This document shows positions 47,521-57,406 of a DNA stretch of 64,000 nucleotides, one piece after another (positions within the stretch are counted from its first letter, which is position 1; each line of letters starts with the position of its first letter). This DNA comes from Acerihabitans arboris. Its GTDB lineage: Bacteria > Pseudomonadota > Gammaproteobacteria > Enterobacterales > Enterobacteriaceae. Under the pieces are notes generated by a model. It worked only from the letters and a program-made list of their open reading frames with translations. It had not been told where the DNA came from and searched no databases. The translations under genes were made by a program, and so were the position numbers. The DNA is taken from the NCBI RefSeq assembly GCF_010131535.1, contig NZ_WUBS01000004.1, positions 62,001-126,000 of the forward strand, written 5' to 3'.

Positions 47521-47928
47521 ATGAGTGAAAACGGCAATCCCTGCATGAGCTGCGGCGCGTGTTGCGCATGGTTCCGCGTGTCCTTCTATTGGGCCGAGGG
47601 CGATGACGGCGGCGGCGTGGTGCCGAATGCGTTAACCGAGCCCCTTACCCCATTTTTGCGCTGCATGGCCGGCACCAACGGCCGGTCGCCGCGTTGCCGT
47701 GCGCTGGAGGGCGAGGTGGGGAAATCGGTCCGCTGCACCATCTATGCCGGGCGTCCCTCTCCCTGCCGCGAGTTCACCATGGCGGGCGAGCAGGGACGGC
47801 CCAACGACGCCTGCGATCGCGCCAGGGCGCATTATGGCCTGCCGCCGCTGGCGCCAGCCGGCGCGAAGGGGGTTATTATGGCTGAAAAACGCCATCATGA
47901 TGCGTCGGGGTGCCAACCGGGCGATTAA
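47521..47928 (+). CDS. YkgJ-family cysteine-cluster protein
   Basis: The 135-residue protein starts [20 protein letters not shown]. This N-terminal CxxCGACC with later cysteines ([23 protein letters not shown]) is the YkgJ/UPF0153 zinc- or iron-chelating pattern. Its role is unknown. The start at ATG 47521 is chosen because the family begins just before the cysteine cluster; the frame is open further upstream to 47344 but covers the FNR site. The gene lies between ompW and yciC, with yciC beginning 52 bases later. Confidence 0.8.
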   Translation: MSENGNPCMSCGACCAWFRVSFYWAEGDDGGGVVPNALTEPLTPFLRCMAGTNGRSPRCRALEGEVGKSVRCTIYAGRPSPCREFTMAGEQGRPNDACDRARAHYGLPPLAPAGAKGVIMAEKRHHDASGCQPGD

Positions 47929-47980
47929 CAGGGTAGAATACCGGGCTGATAATTTAGAACGTTCTGCCAAGGAGCTCTAC

Positions 47981-48736
47981 ATGCCAATTATGGCAAGTAC
48001 CCTGTACCGCGACATGTTGAATTTTACCCGTAACCAGTTTACCAGTATTGTCTTGCTGGCCCTGCTGGCGGCGCTGATTAGCGTGGCGCTCGGCCATGCG
48101 CTGTCGCCCAGCAGCGATCAGCTCGTTATCCTCAGCGCGGACAGCGGCGATATGGCCGATACGTCCAGCATGAGCCTGCAGGAACTGGTGCAGCAAATGA
48201 CGCCGGAACAACAAAAGGTACTGCTGAAAGCCTCCGCCGCCGGTACCTTTGCCGGCCTGGTGGGCAATGTGATTTTGGCCGGGGCGCTGCTGACCATGAT
48301 TCGCCTGGTGTCGGACCGGCAGCCGGTCAGCGTGCTGCGCGCCATCGGACTGTCCGCGCCTCTGCTGCCCCGCCTGTTATTACTGGTATTTATTACCACG
48401 CTGTTGGTGCAACTCGGACTAATATTGATTGTAATACCCGGCATCCTGGTGGCCATTGCGCTCAGCCTGGCGCCGGTCATTGCCGCCAGCGATAACCTGG
48501 GGGTATTCAAGTCCATGCGGCTGAGTAGTAAACTGGCTTTCGCCAATCTGCGCCTGATTACCCCGGCGGTGCTGGTATGGCTGCTGGCCAAGGCGACGGT
48601 GTTATTGCTGGCGGCGCAATTTACCCAGGTATCGTCGCTGGTGGCCGCGGTGTTGCTTAACGGTTTAAGTAATATTATCTCGGCGCTCTTGCTGATTTAC
48701 CTGTATCGCCTATATATGTTGCTGCGCCAGGCCTGA
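47981..48736 (+). CDS. yciC: UPF0259 inner-membrane protein YciC
   Basis: The predicted inner-membrane protein of 251 residues has about six helices, for example TSIVLLALLAALISVALGHA near residue 22, LLPRLLLLVFITTLLVQLG near 130, and LRLITPAVLVWLLAKATVLL near 185. AAGGAG six bases before ATG 47981 fixes the start; ATG 47990 is possible. Its function is unknown. The order yciC-yciB-yciA is the E. coli one. Confidence 0.92.
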   Translation: MPIMASTLYRDMLNFTRNQFTSIVLLALLAALISVALGHALSPSSDQLVILSADSGDMADTSSMSLQELVQQMTPEQQKVLLKASAAGTFAGLVGNVILAGALLTMIRLVSDRQPVSVLRAIGLSAPLLPRLLLLVFITTLLVQLGLILIVIPGILVAIALSLAPVIAASDNLGVFKSMRLSSKLAFANLRLITPAVLVWLLAKATVLLLAAQFTQVSSLVAAVLLNGLSNIISALLLIYLYRLYMLLRQA

Positions 48737-48775
48737 ACGACCACAGGCGCCGATTAACCAACCACGGATTTTTTT

Positions 48776-49321
48776 ATGAAGCAGTTTCTTGATTTTCTGC
48801 CGTTAGTGGTGTTTTTTGTCTTTTATAAACTGTATGACATTTATATTGCCTCCGGTGCGCTGATAGCCGCATCGGCGCTGGTGCTGATCTATACCTGGAT
48901 CAGGTACCGGAAAGTGGAAAAAGTGACGTTGCTGACGTTTATCATGGTTGCCATCTTCGGCTCCCTGACTATGTATTACCATAACGCCGAATTTATCAAA
49001 TGGAAGGTCACGGTGATTTACGGCCTGTTCGCCATCGCGCTGCTGGTCAGCCAGTTCATCATGGGCAAACCTTTGATACAGCGCATGCTGGGCAAGGAAC
49101 TGACCCTGCCGCCACAGGTCTGGAACAATCTTAACGTCGCCTGGGCGCTGTTTTTCCTGGCCTGCGGCGCCGCCAATATTTATATCGCCTTCTGGCTGCC
49201 GCAAAGCGTTTGGGTTAATTTCAAGGTGTTCGGCCTGACCGGCCTGACGCTGGTGTTTACCCTGTTAAGCGGGGTTTATGTCTATCGTCATATGACGGAA
49301 GACCAGAAAAACTCCCAATGA
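48776..49321 (+). CDS. yciB: Septation protein A / intracellular septation membrane protein YciB
   Basis: YciB (IspZ) is a polytopic inner-membrane protein linked to envelope integrity and cell division. The 181 residues begin [20 protein letters not shown] and contain about five membrane helices, with [15 protein letters not shown] near residue 75, [20 protein letters not shown] near 117 and [16 protein letters not shown] near 147. It is immediately between yciC and yciA on one strand. Confidence 0.96.
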   Translation: MKQFLDFLPLVVFFVFYKLYDIYIASGALIAASALVLIYTWIRYRKVEKVTLLTFIMVAIFGSLTMYYHNAEFIKWKVTVIYGLFAIALLVSQFIMGKPLIQRMLGKELTLPPQVWNNLNVAWALFFLACGAANIYIAFWLPQSVWVNFKVFGLTGLTLVFTLLSGVYVYRHMTEDQKNSQ

Positions 49322-49373
49322 TCCCCCTGGCCCGCCGCTGGGCGGGCCGCTATCAAACCAAGCGGAACCCCTG

Positions 49374-49799
49374 ATGAGTGACAATCCGTTTTTACCTTCC
49401 GGCGAACTGGTGCTGCGTACGCTGGCGATGCCCGCCGACACCAATGCCAACGGTGATATTTTCGGCGGCTGGCTGATGTCGCAGATGGACATGGGCGGCG
49501 CTATCCTGGCCAAGGAAATCGCCGAAGGCCGGGTGGTCACGGTTCGCGTCGACGGCATGACCTTTTTGAAACCGGTGGCGGTAGGCGACGTGGTCTGCTG
49601 TTATGCCCGCTGCACCGGCACCGGCAACAGTTCGCTTAACATCAACGTCGAGGTGTGGGTCAAAAAGGTGTCTACCGCGCCCATCGGCCAGCGCTATCGC
49701 GCCACCGAGGCGGCTTTTACCTATGTCGCGGTGGACGACGCGGGCAAGGCGCGTCCCCTGCCCGACGGCAAGCGTCATTTCGCTCCCGGCACTCCCTGA
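49374..49799 (+). CDS. yciA: Acyl-CoA thioesterase YciA
   Basis: The 141-residue hot-dog-fold thioesterase hydrolyses short- and medium-chain acyl-CoAs. The signature ADTNANGDIFGGWLMSQMDMG (starting near residue 19) includes the catalytic Asp region. TVRVDGMTFLKPVAVGDVVC near residue 58 forms the central helix and strand. It is the last gene of the yciCBA cluster and is convergent with tonB. Confidence 0.95.
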   Translation: MSDNPFLPSGELVLRTLAMPADTNANGDIFGGWLMSQMDMGGAILAKEIAEGRVVTVRVDGMTFLKPVAVGDVVCCYARCTGTGNSSLNINVEVWVKKVSTAPIGQRYRATEAAFTYVAVDDAGKARPLPDGKRHFAPGTP

Positions 49800-49906
49800 C
49801 CCCGGCCCGCCGGTGCTTCTACCCGCGGCCACGCCCGTTGGTCCGTTACCGGCCGCGGTTCCCGCGGTCCGCCGCGCGCCCGATCTGGGCAGGCGGGCGG
49901 GACGGG

Positions 49907-50662
49907 TTAATTACTGCTGACGCCGGATAGCTTAAACACCACGGTCAAATTGACGTTTTTGGCGGGCCTGCCGCTTTGGTAACGCCAGCGGCGGGTCGCC
50001 TGGCGAATCTCCCGCTCGAACATATTGCGCGGCGTGGCGGAAATAATGCGCAGGTTTTCCAATTGGCCGTTTTCATCGACATCAAACTGGATCTTAACGG
50101 TTCCCTCGATACCCAACGCCCTGGCGCGCTCAGGATAGCTCGGATCGGGACGGCTGAGCGCTCTTGGTCCTTCATTGACCACCGGCGCGGCCGAGGTCGC
50201 CGCGGGCGCGGTAGCTGCGCGTACAGGCGCCTCGCGCGGCGTGGCGGCCACCGGCGCCGGTTCGGCTTTAGGCTCGCTGACCTTCGGCTGTGGTCTAACC
50301 ACGTCTTTATGCACCGGCTTGGGCTTGGGTTTAGGCAGCGGTTTCGGCTGTTGTACCGGCGCGGGCGGCTCCGGCTCGGGTACAGGTTCCGGCACAGGCT
50401 CGGGCTCGGGTTCGGGCGGCGTCTCGGGCACCGCCTCGGGTTCAACCTTAGGCGGCTCCACCGGCGGCTGGGGGGGCGCGGCAAGTGGTTCGGGCGCGGG
50501 CGCCACCAGCGTGACGCTCATCGGCTGCTCCACCGCGCTCGGGGCGGTAATCTGATTAACCGACGCATATAACAATCCTGCCACCAGCGAGGTATGCAGC
50601 CCTGCGGACAAGATAAACGGCCACGAAAATCGACGGGTCGGATTCAAAATTATCAACGCCAT
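49907..50662 (-). CDS. tonB: Energy transducer TonB
   Basis: TonB links the ExbB-ExbD proton-driven complex to outer-membrane siderophore and B12 receptors. The 251 residues have an N-terminal signal anchor (FILSAGLHTSLVAGLLYASV, about 16-35). A long periplasmic spacer rich in Pro-Glu and Pro-Lys follows (about 60-150). The C-terminal domain has ALSRPDPSYPERARALGIEG and NMFEREIRQATRRWRYQSGRP. The start MALIILNPTRR is uncertain because no good ribosome-binding site precedes it; an in-frame ATG at 50701 would add 13 residues. Confidence 0.95.
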   Translation of the reverse strand: MALIILNPTRRFSWPFILSAGLHTSLVAGLLYASVNQITAPSAVEQPMSVTLVAPAPEPLAAPPQPPVEPPKVEPEAVPETPPEPEPEPVPEPVPEPEPPAPVQQPKPLPKPKPKPVHKDVVRPQPKVSEPKAEPAPVAATPREAPVRAATAPAATSAAPVVNEGPRALSRPDPSYPERARALGIEGTVKIQFDVDENGQLENLRIISATPRNMFEREIRQATRRWRYQSGRPAKNVNLTVVFKLSGVSSN

Positions 50663-50697
50663 ATCAACAAAAGTTTCAGTAAGGGTGAAGTTTAAAT

Positions 50698-50716
50698 GCA
50701 AATAGCAATCATATTC
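50698..50716. promoter_or_regulatory. Possible Fur box upstream of tonB
   Basis: The 19-base stretch matches the Fur consensus (GATAATGATAATCATTATC) at about 12 positions, including AATCAT at 50707-50712. It lies about 36-54 bases before the tonB start. tonB is Fur-repressed in E. coli, but this match alone is weak. Confidence 0.35.
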
Positions 50717-50879
50717 AATAACTCAAAACAAACTCTTGGCCCCTTGGGAGGATAAACCGGCAAATATCCCTGCCAGGACAACCGTTAGCGCCCAGGGAAA
50801 TTTTTTCATTGCGCAGCTGGGTTCAATGTCATAACGTAAATTACTTTATGTGAATCTAATCCTGTTGGGAGTAATGCCC

Positions 50880-51176
50880 TTGCTCTATGTTATCTATGCT
50901 GAAGACGTAGCCGGTTCATTGGAAAAACGTCAATCCGTACGAGCCACCCATGTAGCGCGGCTGCAGTTGCTGCGCGATGAGGGCCGCTTGCTGACGGCGG
51001 GCGCGATGCCGGCGATAGACAGTAATGAACCCGGAGCGGCGGGATTCAGCGGATCCACGGTGATTGCTGAATTCAATTCCCTTGAGGCAGCGCAGGCATG
51101 GGCTGATGCCGATCCCTATGTTGCGGCGGGCGTGTATAAACACGTCCTGGTAAGACCCTACCGTAAAACCTTCTGA
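50880..51176 (+). CDS. yciI: YciI-family protein
   Basis: This small cytoplasmic protein with a ferredoxin-like fold has 98 residues as in E. coli. TTG 50880 gives [20 protein letters not shown], the conserved start, with GGGAG about eight bases upstream. The ATG at 50874 would be too close to that site. The C-terminal [20 protein letters not shown] with [10 protein letters not shown] is highly conserved. A conserved histidine (ATHVARLQ) and aspartate are thought to be active-site residues in the family; the reaction is unknown. No kch follows, unlike in E. coli. Confidence 0.92.
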   Translation: MLYVIYAEDVAGSLEKRQSVRATHVARLQLLRDEGRLLTAGAMPAIDSNEPGAAGFSGSTVIAEFNSLEAAQAWADADPYVAAGVYKHVLVRPYRKTF

Positions 51177-51815
51177 TTCGACCCCGCCCAAACCGGTGGC
51201 CGCGATACCGGCGCGGGCGCGTGATAATGGCCCGCTCTTTCGTGGGCCGGTTAATCCGGCGTCTTTTGCCGTAACTCATTACCACTGCTTACCATTCCCT
51301 TCCCCGCACAGGCATAATATCTTGCGCTATCATTAACGCTTCCGGCCTGGTTAACCCTGTGCTATTCATCGTCGTTTTCTTTGCGCATTCCTGTCGCAGC
51401 CCGGCGACGCCGCGGCGGCCGGGCCGATAAAATCCCGACGTTCAACTGAATATTATTTTCTAAAATAACCTTCGGGCCGTGATAATTATTATCGTATTTG
51501 GTAATGGCGGTCGGGAATATAACGCACTTTACTTAACCCTAATTAATATTAAATACGTTTTTGAAGCCATTTTTCCGCTATAAGCCTTTAAAAATAAAGG
51601 AATTACGCTGATGCGCATTAAATCTGATTATCATTTAGGAATTATCTTAGTACATAAAATAACCAACTTTAAATCAGGTGTTTACTGACGCGATTAGCAT
51701 AAATATTCATGAAATGCGCGGTTCGGCGCCAACATCCGGTTTGTAGCGGGAAGCAATATCTAATACTTTGTAAATGCTGTACTCCCCGTTAAGAAGTTAA
51801 CAACTGGAGGTATGT
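51177..51815. other. 639-base region between yciI and the YjbE-like gene
   Basis: No gene is visible on either strand; E. coli has the potassium channel gene kch here. The first part (to about 51430) is GC-rich like coding DNA but broken by stops, and the rest is AT-rich. It contains a GATAATTATTATC palindrome near 51480-51492 and an RcsAB-type box at 51636-51649 upstream of the next gene. Confidence 0.5.
51636..51649 (-). promoter_or_regulatory. RcsAB box upstream of the YjbE-like gene
   Basis: Read on the minus strand, TAAGATAATTCCTA matches 12 of 14 positions of the RcsAB consensus TAAGAATATTCCTA. It is about 166 bases upstream of the small secreted-protein gene. The yjbEFGH exopolysaccharide genes of E. 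coli are Rcs-controlled, so the two assignments support each other. Confidence 0.6.
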
Positions 51816-52049
51816 ATGTTGAAGAAAATCTTTATGGCAATACTCGTAATGTCCGCCGCCGGCACCACCGCTGCATTTGCAGCCGGTGCCGCGGGAACGA
51901 CGGAAGCGGCTACGCAAAGCGCTTCCGGTGCCGCGACGACGTCCGACCCGGGCTTTGTTGCCGGTTCGGTGGCCGCCATGGCATCGGCCAGCGACCCGAC
52001 CGGCACCGGGACGTCGACGTCGACATCAACGACCACCGCCACACAGTGA
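51816..52049 (+). CDS. Small secreted Ala/Thr/Gly-rich protein, YjbE-like
   Basis: The 77-residue protein follows a strong GGAGG site. The signal peptide MLKKIFMAILVMSAAGTTAA is cleaved near AFA|AGA (about residue 22). The mature part is low in complexity: Ala, Gly, Ser and Thr, ending in a run of Ser/Thr with TATQ. This composition and length resemble E. coli YjbE, part of an exopolysaccharide locus, but yjbFGH are not present. An upstream RcsAB box and a downstream terminator make it a single-gene transcript. Low complexity limits certainty about the family. Confidence 0.7.
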   Translation: MLKKIFMAILVMSAAGTTAAFAAGAAGTTEAATQSASGAATTSDPGFVAGSVAAMASASDPTGTGTSTSTSTTTATQ

Positions 52050-52112
52050 CAGAGACATAATAAGGAAAGGGATAATCCTGATTAAAACCGTAACATGGAA
52101 CTCAAATACGGT

Positions 52113-52137
52113 AAACCGGCTTAAAGCCGGTTTTTTT
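52113..52137 (+). terminator. Rho-independent terminator after the YjbE-like gene
   Basis: AAACCGGCT (52113-52121) pairs with AGCCGGTTT (52125-52133) across three bases, and the T run extends to 52137. Confidence 0.9.
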
Positions 52138-52153
52138 ATCGCCGTTATCGCGG

Positions 52154-52333
52154 TCAAATACCGTAAGACGTCACGGAAAAGAGCAACGAGCGGCGCTGCT
52201 GTTTTAATTGAAGATGCCGTAAACGGGTCAGGTGACGGTAAGTGCGGGACTGGGCTTCCACCCACTGACTACGCCGGCGCTGCGCCTGCCTTAACATGCG
52301 CCAGCGGCTGACTTCATTTCTGCTTCTTTTCAT
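52154..52333 (-). CDS. yciY: Small basic protein YciY
   Basis: This 59-residue, arginine-rich protein begins MKRSRNEVSRWRMLRQAQRR and ends QQRRSLLFSVTSYGI, matching E. coli YciY (57 residues), which lies next to cls there too. Its function is unknown. ATG 52333 is taken because MKRSR is the conserved start; the ribosome-binding site is weak. It is divergent from clsA. Confidence 0.85.
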   Translation of the reverse strand: MKRSRNEVSRWRMLRQAQRRRSQWVEAQSRTYRHLTRLRHLQLKQQRRSLLFSVTSYGI

Positions 52334-52516
52334 GGCTCGAACTGACTCTTGCCTGATATTGAGTACGCCATTATAAATCATTTTCCCGGCCTGCCAAGCC
52401 TGTGGGGCGGTACGCCAAACCGCTTAACGGTCCGCGCGCGGCAAAACAATTTCCTCTTTTCGCCCCTTATGCGTACACTCATGCCTAACGCCTTGCGAAC
52501 AGGATTTCTCGCCTCT

Positions 52517-53977
52517 ATGACTACTTTTTATACTGTAATCAACTGGCTATTGGTGTTCGGCTACTGGTTGCTGATCGCGGGTGTCACCCTGCGCGTGTTG
52601 ATGAAGCGACGCGCGGTTCCCTCCGCAATGGCCTGGTTATTGGTCATCTATATTCTCCCCCTGGTGGGTATTATTACTTATCTGCTGTTTGGTGAACTTA
52701 ACCTCGGCAAGCGCCGCGCGGAACGGGCCAAGGCCATGTGGCCGTCCACGGAAAGGTGGATGCAGGACCTTAAGCAGTGCAAACGGATTTTCGCCACCGA
52801 AAACAGCGAAGTCGCCCGCTCGCTGTTTAAGCTGTGCGAACACCGCCAGGGCATGGGCGGCCTGAAAGGCAACCAGCTGCAGTTGCTGACCGGCACCGAG
52901 GACACCCTTAAAGCGCTGATCAAGGACATCGGGCTGGCGCAGAACAATATCGAGATGGTGTTCTACATCTGGCAGGCCGGCGGCCTGGTGGATCAGCTGG
53001 CGGAAGCGCTGATGGCCGCCGCCAGGCGCGGCGTAAGCTGCCGCATCATGCTCGATTCCGCCGGTAGCGTAGCCTTTTTTCGCAGCCCCTACCCGGCCAT
53101 GATGCGTAATGCCGGCGTCGAGGTGGTGGAAACGCTGCATGTCAGCCTGCTGCGGGTATTCCTGCGGCGCATGGATTTACGTCAACATCGCAAAATGGTG
53201 CTGATTGATAATTATATCTCCTACACCGGCAGCATGAATATGGTCGACCCGCGCTACTTCAAGCAGGACGCCGGCGTCGGGCAATGGATTGACCTGATGG
53301 CCAGGATGGAAGGTCCGGTGACCACCGCCATGGGGATTATTTACTCCTGCGACTGGGAGATAGAAACCGGCAAACGGGTGCTGCCCCCGCCGCCGGATGT
53401 CAATATCATGCCGTTTGAACAGGCGACCGGACATACCATCCAGGTCATCGCCTCCGGCCCCGGCTTCCCGGAAGGGATGATCCACCAGGCGTTGCTGACC
53501 TCGATTTATTCCTCGCGCCAGCAGCTGATCATGACCACGCCCTACCTGGTGCCGAGCGACGATCTGCTGCACGCGATTTGCACCGCGGCCCAACGCGGCG
53601 TGGACGTGCATATCGTGGTGCCGCGCTATAACGACTCCATGCTGGTCGGCTGGGCCAGCCGGGCCTTTTTCGCCGAGCTGCTGGAAGCCGGGGTGAATAT
53701 CCATCAGTTCGAGGGCGGCCTGCTGCACACCAAGAGCGTGCTGGTGGACGGCCAGCTGAGCCTGGTCGGCACCGTTAACCTGGATATGCGCAGCCTATGG
53801 CTGAATTTTGAAATTACCCTGGTAATCGATGACGATGACTTCGGCAGCGACCTGGCGCGGGTGCAGGAGGATTATATCGCCCGCTCGCGGCTTATCGATC
53901 CGCAGGTATGGGCGAAACGACCCTATTGGCAACGCATAGTGGAACGCCTGTTCTACTTTTTCAGTCCGTTGCTGTAA
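52517..53977 (+). CDS. clsA: Cardiolipin synthase A
   Basis: ClsA makes cardiolipin from two phosphatidylglycerol molecules at the inner membrane. The 486 residues equal E. coli. Two N-terminal membrane helices (about 7-25 and 38-58) are followed by two phospholipase D HKD motifs: [10 protein letters not shown] near residue 224 and [11 protein letters not shown] near residue 404. Conserved [10 protein letters not shown] and YKLP-like linker regions are intact. ATG 52517 gives the E. coli start [12 protein letters not shown]; a longer frame from 52349 overlaps yciY and is unlikely. Confidence 0.96.
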   Translation: MTTFYTVINWLLVFGYWLLIAGVTLRVLMKRRAVPSAMAWLLVIYILPLVGIITYLLFGELNLGKRRAERAKAMWPSTERWMQDLKQCKRIFATENSEVARSLFKLCEHRQGMGGLKGNQLQLLTGTEDTLKALIKDIGLAQNNIEMVFYIWQAGGLVDQLAEALMAAARRGVSCRIMLDSAGSVAFFRSPYPAMMRNAGVEVVETLHVSLLRVFLRRMDLRQHRKMVLIDNYISYTGSMNMVDPRYFKQDAGVGQWIDLMARMEGPVTTAMGIIYSCDWEIETGKRVLPPPPDVNIMPFEQATGHTIQVIASGPGFPEGMIHQALLTSIYSSRQQLIMTTPYLVPSDDLLHAICTAAQRGVDVHIVVPRYNDSMLVGWASRAFFAELLEAGVNIHQFEGGLLHTKSVLVDGQLSLVGTVNLDMRSLWLNFEITLVIDDDDFGSDLARVQEDYIARSRLIDPQVWAKRPYWQRIVERLFYFFSPLL

Positions 53978-54053
53978 TTTTGCCGGTGGTCATGCTGTAA
54001 TAGCGCTTCGCTATCCCTTGACGCACCCGTGATACACCAACAGGACCCTGGTT

Positions 54054-54377
54054 ATGGATTTGGACAATCGCCTGACAGATGATGAAACTCTCGAGCAGGC
54101 TTATGATATTTTCCTGGAGCTGGCGCCGGACAACCTTGACCAGGCCGATCTGATTCTTTTCCACCTGCAGTTTGAACAACGCGGCGCGGCGGAGCTGTTT
54201 GACCCGTCGGAAGAGTGGCATGAGCAGGTTGATTTTGATCTCAACCCGGATTTTTTCGCGGAAGTGGTTATCGGCCTGGCGGACGAGGACGGGCAGGAGG
54301 TCAACGACGTATTCGCGCGCATGCTGATTTGCCGCGATAAATCGGAAAAAATCTGCCATATCCTCTGGAAAGAATAA
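54054..54377 (+). CDS. yciU: DUF440 double-stranded-DNA-mimic protein YciU
   Basis: This small, strongly acidic protein of 107 residues is in the DNA-mimic family; E. coli YciU is the homologue. Acidic runs such as [20 protein letters not shown] at the start and [13 protein letters not shown] near residue 75 are typical. It lies just after clsA and is convergent with the opp operon. It may affect HU or other DNA-binding proteins, an inference from the family. Confidence 0.93.
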   Translation: MDLDNRLTDDETLEQAYDIFLELAPDNLDQADLILFHLQFEQRGAAELFDPSEEWHEQVDFDLNPDFFAEVVIGLADEDGQEVNDVFARMLICRDKSEKICHILWKE

Positions 54378-54451
54378 CGCGCCCCGCCGGCTACCCAGGC
54401 ACGCCATGCCCGCCTGCGCCCGTCGCCACAACGATCGTGTTAAATGACCGG

Positions 54452-55468
54452 TTATTGCGCCAGCTGGCTCACATCCACCTTAATGCACGAGCAGGCGTGG
54501 CGGAAGCTGCCCTGCAAAATCGGCCGGGTTACCGCGCATTCCTCGCTGGCTATGGGACAACGGGTACGGAACACGCAGCCCGACGGCGGGTTGATCGGCG
54601 ACGGCAAATCCCCTTCCAGCAGTTGAATGATTTTATTGCGTTCTTTATCCGGATCCGGTATCGGCACCGCCGACATCAGGGCCTTGGTATAAGGATGCCG
54701 CGGATTGTTGTACACCTGATCGTAGGTGCCCAGCTCCACCGCATGGCCCAGGTACATCACCAGCACCCGATCGGAAATGTGCTTCACCACCGCCAGATCG
54801 TGGGCAATGAAAATCAGCGACAGCCCCATCTCCCGCTGCAGCTGCTGCAACAAGTTCACCACCTGCGCCTGGATCGACACATCCAGCGCCGAGACCGGCT
54901 CGTCGCAAATCACCAGCTTGGGCTCGAGGATCAGCGCCCGGGCGATACCGATGCGCTGGCACTGCCCGCCGGAAAACTCATGCGGGTAACGGTTGATAAG
55001 GTTCGGCAGCAGCCCCACCTTCAGCATCATGTTGCGCACCTTATCCTTCACCTGCTGACGTGGCATTTTCGGATGATAGGTATGCAACGGCTCGGCAATG
55101 ATATCGCCGATGGTCATGCGCGGATTAAGCGAGGCCAGCGGATCCTGGAAAATCATCTGGATATCGTTACGGGTCGCGCGCCAGTCGTCGCTGCTCATCC
55201 CCTGCAGCTCTTTGCCCAGCCAGGCGATCCGCCCGCTGGTGGATTTCACCAGCCCGATCAGCGCCCGGGCAAAGGTGGATTTGCCGCAGCCCGATTCGCC
55301 CACCACGCCCAGGGTTTCCCCTTCGTACAACCGCAGAGACACGCCATCGACCGCCTTCAGGCTCTTGGCCGGCTGCCAGAACCACTGCTTATCGCCTTTC
55401 ACCTCGAAATACACCTTCAGGTTGTCGACATCAAGCAGCACTTTCTTTTGTTCATCCATGGCGTTCAT
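54452..55468 (-). CDS. oppF: Oligopeptide ABC transporter ATP-binding protein OppF
   Basis: OppF is the second ATPase of the oligopeptide importer. The 338 residues start [20 protein letters not shown]. Walker A is GESGCGKST (about residue 58), the signature FSGGQCQRIGIARAL (about 165) and Walker B LVICDEPVSALDVS (about 187). A C-terminal CxxxxRCPIA motif (VFRTRCPIASEEC) is typical of oligopeptide ATPases. Its ATG overlaps the oppD stop by four bases (ATGA), so the two are coupled. Confidence 0.97.
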   Translation of the reverse strand: MNAMDEQKKVLLDVDNLKVYFEVKGDKQWFWQPAKSLKAVDGVSLRLYEGETLGVVGESGCGKSTFARALIGLVKSTSGRIAWLGKELQGMSSDDWRATRNDIQMIFQDPLASLNPRMTIGDIIAEPLHTYHPKMPRQQVKDKVRNMMLKVGLLPNLINRYPHEFSGGQCQRIGIARALILEPKLVICDEPVSALDVSIQAQVVNLLQQLQREMGLSLIFIAHDLAVVKHISDRVLVMYLGHAVELGTYDQVYNNPRHPYTKALMSAVPIPDPDKERNKIIQLLEGDLPSPINPPSGCVFRTRCPIASEECAVTRPILQGSFRHACSCIKVDVSQLAQ

Positions 55469-56472
55469 GCCAATTCCTCCAGGGGCTTATAGCAGGCGCG
55501 CAGGCGCTCTTCGCCGAACCGCTCAAGGGCCGGCATGGTAACGCAGATGTCCATGGCGTAAGGACAGCGCGGCTGGAACGGACAACCCTTGGGCAAACGC
55601 AGCAGGTTGGGCGGATTGCCGGGAATGGTGACCATCATGGCCGAACCGTCGGCGTCCAGGCGCGGCACCGCCGCCAGCAGGCCGATGGAGTATGGATGAC
55701 TGGGGTGATAAAAAATATCGCGCGCCTTACCGTATTCCATGGTGCGGCCCGCGTACATCACCAGCACCCGGTCGCAGATGCCGGCCACCACGCCAAGATC
55801 GTGGGTAATCATGATAATGGCGGTATTGAACTCCCGTTTGAGTTCGTTAAGCAACGTCATGATCTGTGCCTGGACGGTCACATCCAGCGCGGTGGTGGGT
55901 TCATCGGCAATCAACAGCTTCGGCCGGCACAACAACGCCATGGCAATCATCACCCGCTGACGCATCCCACCGGAAAACTCATGCGGATACATACGCATCC
56001 GCTTACGCGCCTCGGGCATTTTTACCGCGTCGAGCATCCGCACCGACGCTTCAAAAGCCTCATGCTTGCTGACATTTTTATGCATCATCAGCACTTCGAT
56101 CAGTTGCTCGCCCACCCGCATATACGGATTAAGCGACGTCATCGGGTCCTGGAAAATCATCGAGATTTCCGAGGCGCGCAGCTTGTTCAGCTGCTTTTCC
56201 GGCAGGTTAAGGATTTCCCGGCCGTTAAAGGCCGCCGACCCCTCGATGCGGCCGTTGGACGCCAGCAGGCCCATCAGGGCAAACGCGGTCTGCGATTTAC
56301 CTGAACCGGACTCACCCACGATGCCCAGCGTTTCGCCGGCGCGCAGGGTAAAGTTCAGGTCGTTAACCGCGGTAACATCCCCGTCGGCGGTGGCGAAGGT
56401 CACCCGTAAATCCTTGACGTTCAGCAATGCCGGTGCCGGCGCTCCCGGCATGGTATGGTCGATTATGCTCAT
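55465..56472 (-). CDS. oppD: Oligopeptide ABC transporter ATP-binding protein OppD
   Basis: OppD is the first ATPase of the complex. The 335 residues have Walker [11 protein letters not shown] near residue 51, signature [16 protein letters not shown] near 165 and Walker [15 protein letters not shown] near 187. The C-terminus has the [14 protein letters not shown] cysteine motif. ATG 56472 is preferred over the adjacent in-frame GTG 56475 because AAGGAG sits seven bases before it and E. coli OppD starts the same way. It is followed by oppF with overlap. Confidence 0.96.
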   Translation of the reverse strand: MSIIDHTMPGAPAPALLNVKDLRVTFATADGDVTAVNDLNFTLRAGETLGIVGESGSGKSQTAFALMGLLASNGRIEGSAAFNGREILNLPEKQLNKLRASEISMIFQDPMTSLNPYMRVGEQLIEVLMMHKNVSKHEAFEASVRMLDAVKMPEARKRMRMYPHEFSGGMRQRVMIAMALLCRPKLLIADEPTTALDVTVQAQIMTLLNELKREFNTAIIMITHDLGVVAGICDRVLVMYAGRTMEYGKARDIFYHPSHPYSIGLLAAVPRLDADGSAMMVTIPGNPPNLLRLPKGCPFQPRCPYAMDICVTMPALERFGEERLRACYKPLEELA

Positions 56473-56483
56473 CACGGCACTCC

Positions 56484-57392
56484 TTAACGATCTTTCGGGT
56501 CGAGGGCATCACGCAGGCCGTCGCCGATAAAATTGAAACAAAACAGCGTCACCACCAGGAAAAAGGCGGGAAACATCAGCAACCAGGGCGAGACCTCCAT
56601 TGAGTTGGCGCCGTCGCTTAACAGGGCGCCCCAACTGCTCAGCGGTTCCTGCGTCCCGAGGCCCAGGAAACTGAGAAATGACTCAAACAGGATCATGCTC
56701 GGCACCAGCAGCGATGCGTACACCACCACCACCCCCAGCACGTTGGGGACGATATGGCGCAGGATGATATTACGGGTACGCACCCCGCTGACCACCGCCG
56801 CCTCGATAAACTCCTTGCGTTTCAGGCTCAGGGTTTGGCCGCGCACAATACGCGCCATATCCAGCCATGAGACCATGCCGATGGCGATAAATATCAGGAA
56901 GATATTTTTACCGAAAAAGGTCACCAGCAGGATAACGAAGAACATAAACGGAAAGGAGTTGAGGATTTCCAGCAGGCGCATCATCACCGAGTCGATTTTA
57001 CCGCCGAGATAACCCGACAACGCGCCGTAGAGCGTGCCCAGGATCACCGCCACCAGCGCGGCGGCAACACCGACCATCAATGAAATGCGCCCGCCGATGG
57101 CCACCCGCACCAGCAGGTCGCGGCCGGAGGAGTCGGTGCCGAAGTAGTGCGCGGATTCGATGCCCGGCGCGGCCGACATCATGGCAAAGTCGGTGTCGTC
57201 ATAACTGAACTGCGCCAGGGACGGCGCCAGGGCAACAAACACCACGATCAGGCCCAGGACGATAAGACTGGCTAACGCGGCCTTGTTATGGATAAAGCGC
57301 CTGCGGGCATCCTGCCATAGGCTGCGGCCTTCCACTTCCAGTGTTTCGCTGAATTTCTCCAGAGCCTCGCTATTTTTATTTCCAACTAACAT
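56484..57392 (-). CDS. oppC: Oligopeptide ABC transporter permease OppC
   Basis: OppC is one of two inner-membrane permease subunits. The 302 residues carry a cytoplasmic N-terminal extension and about six helices. The permease motif VRGQTLSLKRKEFIEAAVVSG (near residue 185) contacts the ATPases. SAHYFGTDSSGRDLLVRV near residue 85 is typical of OppC. GGAG precedes the ATG. It lies between oppB and oppD with short spacings. Confidence 0.96.
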   Translation of the reverse strand: MLVGNKNSEALEKFSETLEVEGRSLWQDARRRFIHNKAALASLIVLGLIVVFVALAPSLAQFSYDDTDFAMMSAAPGIESAHYFGTDSSGRDLLVRVAIGGRISLMVGVAAALVAVILGTLYGALSGYLGGKIDSVMMRLLEILNSFPFMFFVILLVTFFGKNIFLIFIAIGMVSWLDMARIVRGQTLSLKRKEFIEAAVVSGVRTRNIILRHIVPNVLGVVVVYASLLVPSMILFESFLSFLGLGTQEPLSSWGALLSDGANSMEVSPWLLMFPAFFLVVTLFCFNFIGDGLRDALDPKDR

Positions 57393-57406
57393 GTGAGTGC
57401 TCCAGC

